From: Balneolaceae bacterium SMO_bin1
Lineage (GTDB): Bacteria; Bacteroidota; Rhodothermia; Balneolales; Balneolaceae
Assembly: GCA_003123965.1 (NCBI GenBank)
Contig: NNSL01000335.1
Span: 1 to 6,827 of the forward strand
DNA length: 6,827 bases
Reading direction: 5' to 3'
Every line of letters starts with the position of its first letter. Positions within the stretch are counted from its first letter, which is position 1. The notes under the pieces are model-generated. The model did not search any database, was not told the DNA's origin, and saw nothing but the letters and a program-made list of their open reading frames with translations. The position numbers and the translations under genes are program-made. This document shows positions 1 through 5,919 of this stretch, piece by piece.

Positions 1-350
1 AGCTTCAGAGCACCTTCAACGGCCTCGGTGCCGCTATTTACGAAGTAAACGCGATCTAGCGATGCGGGCATTTGGCCGGTTAGCAGACTTGCAAAGCGGG
101 CCTGGGGCTCTTGGATAAACTCACCATACACCATTACATGCAGGTGGCGGTCAACTTGTTTCTTGATGGCCTTAACTACAGCCGGATGCCGGTGACCGAG
201 GCTGCTGACCGCAATTCCTGAAATAAAATCAACGTATCGCTCACCATCCCTGGTGTATAAAAATGGCCCTTCTGCGCGATCAATTTCCAAGCCGATTGGA
301 GCATCACTGGTTTGCGCTATATGGTCATAAAAATCGTCTCGAATATCCAA
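1..350 (-). CDS. Class-III PLP-dependent aminotransferase, N-terminal part (acetylornithine/ornithine aminotransferase-like)
   Basis: The reverse strand reads without a stop for 116 codons and leaves the window at position 1, so only the N-terminal third is present. Visible class-III (fold type I) features are a G-H-R-H-P segment at about residues 52-56 and the phosphate-binding N-S-G-T-E-A motif at 105-110, followed by V-E-G-A-L-K. The PLP-binding lysine lies beyond the edge. Proteins of this family move an amino group between an omega-amino donor (acetylornithine, ornithine, lysine or similar) and 2-oxoglutarate in the cytoplasm; the exact substrate cannot be read here. The frame has no ATG before residue 73. 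An in-frame stop lies at 399-401, and the best start is TTG at 350, giving a protein starting M-D-I-R-D-D-F-Y. No clear Shine-Dalgarno precedes it. The family call is secure; the start is less so. Confidence 0.9.
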   Translation of the reverse strand, partial: MDIRDDFYDHIAQTSDAPIGLEIDRAEGPFLYTRDGERYVDFISGIAVSSLGHRHPAVVKAIKKQVDRHLHVMVYGEFIQEPQARFASLLTGQMPASLDRVYFVNSGTEAVEGALK

Positions 351-378
351 CGTATCAGATTCTATATTTAAGCTGAAA

Positions 379-405
379 TTTACATATCGTTTATTATATT
401 ATAAC
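379..405 (+). promoter_or_regulatory. Weak candidate promoter for the lipoprotein-propeller operon
   Basis: On the plus strand a TTTACA box (379-384) is followed after 15 bp by TATAAC (400-405), which would place a start site near 412, about 30 nt before the ATG at 443. The spacing is short and the region is AT-rich, so this is weak. It overlaps the minus-strand candidate promoter, so the two divergent genes may compete for or share control elements. Confidence 0.2.
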
Positions 406-422
406 AAATTAATGTGTCCCAA
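393..422 (-). promoter_or_regulatory. Candidate promoter for the aminotransferase gene
   Basis: Read on the minus strand there is a TTGGGA -35-like box (417-422), an 18-bp spacer and a TATAAT -10 box (393-398). A second overlapping TATAAT lies at 398-403. Transcription would begin near 386, about 36 nt before the proposed TTG start and downstream of the in-frame stop at 399-401, which fits a start at 350. The match is to the general sigma-70 consensus. A Bacteroidota-type -7 box (TAnnTTTG) is only approximated by TTAATTTG at 405-412. The segment is so AT-rich that a chance match is possible. Confidence 0.35.
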
Positions 423-442
423 TTTTTCTGAGTGTACAACGT

Positions 443-904
443 ATGGGCTTTACCCCCCACATTTATATAATTATGCTACTTTTTGCCGTCTTTTCCTGCG
501 CCTCTTCAGGCGAAGAACAGACATCAAATAAAGATACGGATATGACGGCTGAGCAGCATGCTAACAATAGCGACTCTTTACCGGATTTTGAACCTGTTCA
601 ACCTCCACCCTCACCAGGCACCGCTAGGATAAAAGGCAATGTAATCTCAGTTGACACCAGTAATAACGGGCAAAACATTATTCTACATATTAAGATACAA
701 CAGACGTTGGCGTACGGTTCATCAACACCAGCAATAGCGCCGCAGGATACGCTTCAGCTATCTGCTTCTCAGGATCATAAAAACATACAGGTAAATGATA
801 CCTTGACCGCTGAGATACGATATCGCGAGCCACTGGCGATATCCGGCACCTCAAGCCTGCAATGGTTTTTGGTGAATATTGAGCAAAATGCAAATCAGAA
901 ATAA
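443..904 (+). CDS. Small putative lipoprotein, unrecognised family
   Basis: This is a 153-residue protein of unknown function. The first 18 residues form a hydrophobic stretch ending V-F-S just before Cys19, which is followed by A-S-S-G-E-E. That resembles a relaxed Bacteroidota-type lipobox, so the mature protein is probably lipid-anchored at Cys19, the only cysteine. Residues 20-60 are a polar, Pro-rich linker (P-P-P-S-P at 54-58). Residues 61-147 alternate hydrophobic and polar residues as in a small beta-sheet domain, possibly OB-like, but no named family is recognised. Unusually, the n-region has no Lys or Arg. ATG at 443 is used because an in-frame stop lies at 410-412 and the only other early Met (residue 11) would leave too short a signal. 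The gene ends 11 nt before the secreted propeller gene, so the two are probably one transcript. Confident as a gene, moderate as a lipoprotein. Confidence 0.75.
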   Translation: MGFTPHIYIIMLLFAVFSCASSGEEQTSNKDTDMTAEQHANNSDSLPDFEPVQPPPSPGTARIKGNVISVDTSNNGQNIILHIKIQQTLAYGSSTPAIAPQDTLQLSASQDHKNIQVNDTLTAEIRYREPLAISGTSSLQWFLVNIEQNANQK

Positions 905-915
905 ACCACGACCAG

Positions 916-3900
916 ATGAAAAAAACGGCTACGAAACTTTTATCTCTACTACTTCTATTCTGTATCGCTGGCCTGGCGTACTGGGCATTAAATGATAATA
1001 TACAGTCAAGCGTGAATGCAGATGGTACCACCATCGAAGATAGTCGTTCTTCGGTCTCCGACGAAGAACAACGCGACCAAATAAGCGGTAAAATACAAGC
1101 CAAAAAAGCACGATACGATTACTTTTTTCGGCTTCTGCGAAATCCCCAAACGAATACAATACCTTCTAATTTACGATCACGTGAACTGAACCATGCAAAG
1201 CCAATGCCTTCGTTTCGCGAGCTGCAGCAAACATTAAAATCACAGAGCCCTAACACGCAGGTAGCCGAAGGGTTTAACTGGCAGCTTGCCGGACCACCGG
1301 CCGTAGGAGGACGAACACGGGCCTTGGGTATCGACCAGCGCAACCCGAATATTCTTGTAGCGGGCGGGGTATCCGGCGGCATCTGGAAATCGACCAATGG
1401 CGGCGACAGCTGGACTTTACGAACCCCCGATTTTGAAAGCTTTAGCGTTACCGCACTCGACCAAGACCCCACTAATCCCGATACATGGTACTATGGCGGT
1501 GGGGAATTTTTAGGTAACTCTGCCAGTGCCCCTGGTGCCATCTATCGCGGGCCCGGCATTTATAAATCAACCGACAATGGTGATACCTGGACCTTACTGC
1601 CCACCACTGATGCCAACGTTAACGGCCAATTCGATTCACCTTACGATTATATCAGCAAGCTGGTAGTAAGCCCAACAACGGGGAGCGTGTTTTTTTCAAG
1701 TAATGGCTTTGGAGTGTTTCGCTCTACTGATGGGCAAAATTTTCCCGGTACCCCGGTTATCGGCTCCAGAGCTAATCAGGTATACAGTACTGTTGATGTA
1801 GCTCCCAACGGCCGATTAGTTGCTGTAATTTCTGAAGATTCTTTTGATCAGGGTAACCAAACCAATGATCCCGGTGTATTTATATCCAATGATGACGGCG
1901 ACACCTGGACAGAAGTGACTCCAAATGCATTTCCGAACCAATATGGTCGCAGTGTGGCTACTTTTGCCCCATCGAACCCTGATATTGTATATGTGTTCAC
2001 TCAAAAATTTAACAGTAATACTAATCAGGGAGTTGGTTTCTTTAAAATCGATTTATCAGACGATCCGGAAACCGCCTCAGACCGCGCCGGGAATCTACCC
2101 GACTTTGGTGAACCGGTGGGAGGTGTAAATCTTCAGGGCGGTTACAACATGACGGTTTCGGTTAAACCGGATGATCCTGATGTAGTCACAGTGGGTGCCA
2201 CCAACTTGTTTCGTTCGTTTGATGGATTTGCAACCGCACCTTCGGATGACAGCGATGCAACCAAAGACCAGTTCTGGATTGGCGGCTATGGCAAACCAAA
2301 TAACGTGAGCCAGTATCCCGATCAGCACCCCGATCAGCACGTGCAGGTGTACGACCCTACGAATCCCGATCGGCTTTGGGTTGGCCATGATGGCGGCCTC
2401 TCGGTAACTGATGATATTGAGGCCAGCGCCGTAACCTGGACCGACCGAAACGACGGATATATTGTTACCCAGTTTTATGATGCTTCCATCCCTGAAGAAA
2501 GCGAGGCCGATAATACCGGTCAACGCAATATTCGCCTGATGGGCGGCACACAGGATAACGGCACTCCATTTTTTAGGTTTGAAGGGCCTCAGATCGATGT
2601 TCCCAACTCCTTTGATATTTCTTCCGGTGATGGTGCCTACTCCTTCTTTACCGAAAACTTCATTTACGTCTCAACCCAAAGGGGACTGGTACGCCGATGG
2701 GCAACCGACAGTAACGGAGATATTGCCAATCCATTTGCTTTTGTACATCCTTCCGTTTCAACAGGGCAGTTGTTTATTCACCCGTATACTATTGACCCTA
2801 ATGACGAAGGCATCATGTATTACCCATCAACCAATGAGGGAGGCACATCCGGACAGGCCGATGACTTAAGCAGTATCTACCGTAACACAGAAGTTGATGA
2901 AGTAAGCAACCAAAGCAGCGGGGGCACCAGCCAAGGTTGGGAGCGCCTCGATGAAACGCAGCTTCCTGCCGGTTATCTGATTTCAGCACTCGAGGTTTCG
3001 CGGGTGCCGGCCGATGTGCTGTACTACGGCGGCTCCTCAAATTCCCAGGCTCCAATCATTAAGCGACTGGATAATGCCAGTAATTCTAACGATGAAGCGC
3101 AGGATATATCTATCCCCGAGGCACCAGCCGGTGCTTTTGTGCACGATATTGCCATCAACCCCGCCAACAGTAATGATGTGTTGGTAGTTATGTCGAACTA
3201 TAACATAGAGGGGCTTTACCACACTTTGGACGGCGGCCAAAACTGGACCATGGTTGAAGGAAATCTCGAAGGGTCTAATAATCCGTCGAGCACAAATCTT
3301 GGTCCTTCGCTACGTTCGGCAACCATTGTGCCCTCCTCTTCGGGAGCCATATATATACTTGCCACCAGTACCGGTATTTATGCAACGCAAAATATTGATG
3401 GCGATAACACCCAGTGGGGACGCGAATCCGGATTTGACGGCGGCAGTGCCGATATCGGATTTTCAGTGGTCGAAAATATCACTTCTCGCTTCTCTGATGG
3501 CGATGTTGCCGTAGGAACACACGGGCGCGGTATGTTTGTAGGCCGTTTTCAGGGTACTATATCCGTTCCTGATATACCCATGATTTCGTTAAATCCCGCT
3601 GAAGCACGAGCAGGTGATGCTATCGATATTACGGCAACGAACTTCCAGTTCAGTGATGATATTTCGGTGAACGACGTGCTTTTCGGGGAAAGTGAAATTC
3701 CGGCCGAAGAAATTGCCGAAGTCACACCATCGCGCATTACGGTTGTTGTGCCGCGAAACACACTCGATCCGGCAAGCGAAGACCGAACCATTGCGGTTCG
3801 CGTGGATACCGACGCCAGCCCCGACCCTCAAGCAGTGACCTTTAACGTACTGCCGCCTAATGAGAATCGGCTGGATCAAAGCTTCCCGAATCCATTTACC

Positions 3901-4152
3901 ACGGCCGATAACCTCCGAATTCCCATTAGCCTGCAGCAAAGCAGTGATGTTACGGTGGTCATTTATGATATTACCGGACGCCGCATCGATACGCCTGTAA
4001 ACTCACAGCGCTACCAGGCCGGTACATTTAATATTCCCGTTGACTTTAGCGGGCGCGCCAGCGGAATTTATATCTATCGCCTCGTGGCAGAACCCACTGC
4101 CGGCTCTGGTGATGCCTTTGTGGATTCAAAGAAATTTACGTTTGTGAAGTAA
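916..4152 (+). CDS. Secreted Asp-box/VPS10-like beta-propeller protein with T9SS type A sorting domain
   Basis: This 1078-residue protein is exported and probably surface-attached. Residues 2-24 form a signal peptide (K-K-T-A-T-K, a Leu-rich core, and a possible cleavage site after G-L-A at 19-21). Residues 30-115 are a charged linker containing R-N-P-Q-T-N-T-I-P, which resembles a segment found before the propeller in related Bacteroidota proteins. The propeller spans about 120-880. Asp-boxes (S/T-x-D-x-G-x-x-W type) are at 159-166, 218-225, 324-331 and 770-777, with degenerate copies near 270 and 434. Family-typical motifs are G-G-V-S-G-G-I-W-K-S (150-159), D-Q-H (473-475), D-G-G-L (492-495), G-G-T-Q-D-N-G-T (543-550) and T-H-G-R-G-M-F-V (868-875). 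An IPT/TIG-like Ig domain covers about 884-978. The C-terminus (985-1078), with F-P-N-P-F, Y-D-I-T-G-R and S-G-I-Y-I-Y-R, is a T9SS type A sorting domain, which directs outer-membrane translocation. Such proteins are often labelled glycosyl hydrolase or sortilin-like. No catalytic residues can be assigned, so binding or adhesion is equally likely. Confidence 0.92.
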   Translation: MKKTATKLLSLLLLFCIAGLAYWALNDNIQSSVNADGTTIEDSRSSVSDEEQRDQISGKIQAKKARYDYFFRLLRNPQTNTIPSNLRSRELNHAKPMPSFRELQQTLKSQSPNTQVAEGFNWQLAGPPAVGGRTRALGIDQRNPNILVAGGVSGGIWKSTNGGDSWTLRTPDFESFSVTALDQDPTNPDTWYYGGGEFLGNSASAPGAIYRGPGIYKSTDNGDTWTLLPTTDANVNGQFDSPYDYISKLVVSPTTGSVFFSSNGFGVFRSTDGQNFPGTPVIGSRANQVYSTVDVAPNGRLVAVISEDSFDQGNQTNDPGVFISNDDGDTWTEVTPNAFPNQYGRSVATFAPSNPDIVYVFTQKFNSNTNQGVGFFKIDLSDDPETASDRAGNLPDFGEPVGGVNLQGGYNMTVSVKPDDPDVVTVGATNLFRSFDGFATAPSDDSDATKDQFWIGGYGKPNNVSQYPDQHPDQHVQVYDPTNPDRLWVGHDGGLSVTDDIEASAVTWTDRNDGYIVTQFYDASIPEESEADNTGQRNIRLMGGTQDNGTPFFRFEGPQIDVPNSFDISSGDGAYSFFTENFIYVSTQRGLVRRWATDSNGDIANPFAFVHPSVSTGQLFIHPYTIDPNDEGIMYYPSTNEGGTSGQADDLSSIYRNTEVDEVSNQSSGGTSQGWERLDETQLPAGYLISALEVSRVPADVLYYGGSSNSQAPIIKRLDNASNSNDEAQDISIPEAPAGAFVHDIAINPANSNDVLVVMSNYNIEGLYHTLDGGQNWTMVEGNLEGSNNPSSTNLGPSLRSATIVPSSSGAIYILATSTGIYATQNIDGDNTQWGRESGFDGGSADIGFSVVENITSRFSDGDVAVGTHGRGMFVGRFQGTISVPDIPMISLNPAEARAGDAIDITATNFQFSDDISVNDVLFGESEIPAEEIAEVTPSRITVVVPRNTLDPASEDRTIAVRVDTDASPDPQAVTFNVLPPNENRLDQSFPNPFTTADNLRIPISLQQSSDVTVVIYDITGRRIDTPVNSQRYQAGTFNIPVDFSGRASGIYIYRLVAEPTAGSGDAFVDSKKFTFVK
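2317..2340 (+). repeat. Exact 12-nt in-frame tandem duplication within the propeller gene
   Basis: The unit CCCGATCAGCAC occurs twice back to back (2317-2328 and 2329-2340). Both copies are identical at every base and in frame, encoding Pro-Asp-Gln-His twice at residues 468-475. It lies in the D-x-H motif region that precedes the D-G-G-L motif of this propeller family. The perfect identity suggests a recent slippage duplication, although a conserved repeat cannot be excluded from one sequence. Confidence 0.85.
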
Positions 4153-4174
4153 ATAACATACCGACTTAAATTTG

Positions 4175-4203
4175 AAAGCCCGGTACAATAGCCGGGCTTT
4201 TTT
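4175..4203 (+). terminator. Rho-independent terminator after the propeller gene
   Basis: A perfect 9-bp stem (AAAGCCCGG at 4175-4183 with CCGGGCTTT at 4192-4200) encloses an 8-nt loop and runs into six T residues at 4198-4203, starting 22 nt after the propeller stop codon. It is well formed for the plus strand. The converging thioredoxin-like gene ends at 4227, so the same stem also faces its transcript, but there the T-tract is only TTT followed by CAAATTT. Termination in that direction is likely weaker. Confidence 0.9.
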
Positions 4204-4226
4204 ATTCCTAAAATTTGTACTGCTCT

Positions 4227-4847
4227 TTATTGCTGCCATTGCTCAATCAACTGCTCAAAATCAGATTGAATGGTTTGCGACTTATCTTTGGCATAAAGGG
4301 TATGCAGTTTCTCAACCCACTCCTCCTTGCTGATTTCAGGGTCATTTTTCCATTGCATGGCTTTCTGCTGGAAATCACCCGGCCGCGGACCCCATGTACC
4401 CAGTTCATTTAGTGTTTCCCGGTCTAAGCAAATCAGCTTGGGAATAGAGCGCCCCCCATCAGTTAAATACTGATCCATAATCTCAAGATTTTCATCCCGC
4501 AGTAACAGCTTCAGATGAATATTAATGCTGTGCTTGGCCATTTTATTAATGATTGGCACATTTTGAGCGGCATCTCCGCACCACGCCTCGGTTAGCACTA
4601 CCCAGATCCATTCCTGTTCTACTGATTGTAATTTTTGCTGCAAAGAATTGTTGAGCTCCGTTGTTTTGTCTAACCGACGCATGCGTTGCACATTCATTTT
4701 TGTATATTCAGTCAGCATTTCTGATTGATTAGGGCCCGTTGTTTTACCATGCTCTAGTAAATCATTAATCAATTCACGGTACTCTTCATAACTCAAAGCT
4801 GTTCGCAGTTTCGGCTCAGTAATAACAGACTGGGTATTGGTTGGCAT
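4227..4847 (-). CDS. Thioredoxin-fold protein with a single active-site cysteine (Thioredoxin_9-like)
   Basis: This is a 206-residue, probably cytoplasmic protein with no signal peptide or membrane segment. Residues 15-75 are mostly helical and charged. The thioredoxin fold begins near residue 79 with the strand W-I-W-V-V-L, followed by T-E-A-W-C-G-D-A-A-Q (86-95). Cys90 sits where thioredoxin has the first Cys of CxxC, but the second position is Ala, so the usual two-thiol disulfide exchange is not possible at this site. S-I-P-K-L (134-138) matches the cis-Pro loop facing the active site and is followed by Cys140. The T-E-x-W-C-G-D-A signature fits the thioredoxin-like family annotated in Bacteroidota and Firmicutes (Pfam Thioredoxin_9 from memory). 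The role is unknown; bacillithiol- or low-molecular-weight-thiol-linked chemistry is one possibility. It lies 71 nt downstream of the UbiA gene on the same strand and converges on the propeller gene. Confidence 0.85.
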   Translation of the reverse strand: MPTNTQSVITEPKLRTALSYEEYRELINDLLEHGKTTGPNQSEMLTEYTKMNVQRMRRLDKTTELNNSLQQKLQSVEQEWIWVVLTEAWCGDAAQNVPIINKMAKHSINIHLKLLLRDENLEIMDQYLTDGGRSIPKLICLDRETLNELGTWGPRPGDFQQKAMQWKNDPEISKEEWVEKLHTLYAKDKSQTIQSDFEQLIEQWQQ

Positions 4848-4862
4848 AAATTTACTTTTTTG

Positions 4863-4868
4863 ATTATA
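4863..4868 (-). promoter_or_regulatory. TATAAT-like -10 box before the thioredoxin-like gene
   Basis: On the minus strand a perfect TATAAT lies at 4863-4868, 15 nt upstream of the ATG at 4847. The best upstream elements are a TTTG 16 bp before it and an AT-rich stretch; neither is a good -35 box. If used, it would give a very short leader and let this gene be expressed independently of the UbiA gene upstream. Confidence 0.3.
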
Positions 4869-4918
4869 CGATCAACAGAATAAACAAATTGGCTCTGCAG
4901 GCAATTCGGTAAACCACC

Positions 4919-5821
4919 TTAAAACCAAATTCCCGCATACTTAAAAGAAAGTAAAGTTATTAGCAGTATTACAAACGAGAGTGACGTGTAGTACTTAATT
5001 TTCATCACCTGCCGATAGTCTTCCCGCTCAAGTACCAATTCTTTTAGGCGGCTGTATATCCATGCGGTCATTACCAGTCCAAGCATCATAAACGCGGCAC
5101 TTACCCAACCAAATAATTCAAATACAGCAAAGGAAACCAGTATGACTCCACCCACAAATGCCACGGCAAAAAACTGAATCACTCCGGCCACGCCAAATTT
5201 CATTACAAACGTAAAATCACCGCGGGTTTTATCCTCATCCAGCTGATACACCTGCGAAACCGGATAAAGACTCAGCACCATCAGCATCACTCCAAGTGCT
5301 GCCGTGACCACGGTAAAACTCAGCGTTTCCGGACTTGCAGCCAGGTATCCCAAAAATACAGAGTTGCATCCCGTACTTACGCCAATGGCAACTAAACTGC
5401 GGATGGGGTTTCCCTTCCATCGAAAATGGGGTGATGAGTAGAGCCAGAAGAACAAAATGCTGAGCAAATATATTAGGCCAAACGTGTAACTTATTTGCAG
5501 TGCCCAGCCCAACCCAGCAAATTGCAGCAGCAGCGAAACACCCCACATCCATCGCTGCATCGGCGGCGGATGCTGCAGGCCGCCAATCGGGCCCTCATCT
5601 TTATCCCAATACGAATTATAAGCCGTGGCTCCGCCAAAAAGCAGCAAATGCACGTTTAAAAATTGCCCGCTAAAAACAGCCCAATTCACTTCAGGACTCA
5701 ACACTCCACCCAGCAGGTATCCCCCCGAAAGGATAAATACCTGATAATGCCAACGCAGGTGCATAATAAAATGCCAGATCTGCTGCATTAACGGGATTGA
5801 TGATTTTAAATCATGTTGCAT
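4919..5821 (-). CDS. UbiA-family membrane prenyltransferase, substrate unknown
   Basis: This is a 300-residue multi-pass membrane protein with about eight to nine hydrophobic segments, the usual size and topology of the UbiA superfamily. These enzymes move a polyprenyl chain from a diphosphate donor to an aromatic or other acceptor, using two Asp-rich motifs that bind Mg-diphosphate. The first motif here is N-S-Y-W-D-K-D-E-G at residues 69-77, followed by P-I-G-G-L; the usual form is N-D-x-x-D-x-x-x-D. The second is Y-Q-L-D-E-D-K-T-R-G-D at 192-202. Y-S-S-P (128-131) with R-W-K (134-136) matches the conserved segment between them. The motifs fit neither heme O synthase (CyoE) nor MenA closely, so no symbol is given. 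ATG at 5821 is used; Met12 or Met20 are alternatives. It heads a possible two-gene unit with the thioredoxin-like gene and diverges from the gene at 5920. Confidence 0.88.
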   Translation of the reverse strand: MQHDLKSSIPLMQQIWHFIMHLRWHYQVFILSGGYLLGGVLSPEVNWAVFSGQFLNVHLLLFGGATAYNSYWDKDEGPIGGLQHPPPMQRWMWGVSLLLQFAGLGWALQISYTFGLIYLLSILFFWLYSSPHFRWKGNPIRSLVAIGVSTGCNSVFLGYLAASPETLSFTVVTAALGVMLMVLSLYPVSQVYQLDEDKTRGDFTFVMKFGVAGVIQFFAVAFVGGVILVSFAVFELFGWVSAAFMMLGLVMTAWIYSRLKELVLEREDYRQVMKIKYYTSLSFVILLITLLSFKYAGIWF

Positions 5822-5919
5822 CTGAGTGGTGAGTAATCGTTAACGTTTAGTGAAAATTGGCGTGCAATTGATTTATGAATCCACAAAAATATGCTATTTT
5901 TTATGGTATGATTGAAACG
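5822..5919. promoter_or_regulatory. Divergent control region between the UbiA gene and the glycosylase-labelled gene
   Basis: The segment carries an 8-bp palindrome, CGTTAACG, at 5838-5845, roughly 17 nt upstream of the UbiA start; it could be half of an operator or chance. For the plus-strand gene the best promoter match is TTGATT (5868-5873), 16 bp, then TATGCT (5890-5895), giving a start site near 5902. That would exclude the ATG at 5875 and support a start at 5908 or 5920. For the minus strand only a TTGCAC-like -35 box is seen, with no convincing -10 partner. Confidence 0.3.

Noticed and set aside
690..1103. Open frame of 137 codons on the minus strand
   Set aside because: It overlaps the lipoprotein and the start of the propeller gene in antisense and its translation has no recognisable domain. 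It is best explained as a shadow of the coding strand.
2095..2523. Open frame of 142 codons antisense to the propeller gene
   Set aside because: It lies wholly inside a strongly supported gene with clear Asp-box motifs, and the antisense protein is not family-like. Biased codon use readily creates such frames.
3589..3939. Open frame of 116 codons antisense to the IPT/TIG and sorting-domain region
   Set aside because: The plus strand carries an unambiguous C-terminal domain here, and the antisense product shows no motif.
916..4152. Propeller protein as a sialidase, because of its Asp-boxes
   Set aside because: Asp-boxes occur in many propellers. The Arg triad and other catalytic residues of sialidases could not be identified, so only a structural family call is made.
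4848..4918. Possible small gene or RNA in the gap between the two minus-strand genes
   Set aside because: The 71 nt contain no start-to-stop frame of useful length and no stable hairpin; only a TATAAT-like box is visible.
4919..5821. UbiA-family protein as EboC of the Ebo metabolite-transport cluster
   Set aside because: None of the other Ebo-type genes (TatD-like hydrolase, dehydroquinate synthase-like, sugar isomerase-like, phosphatase-like) is present next to it in this window.
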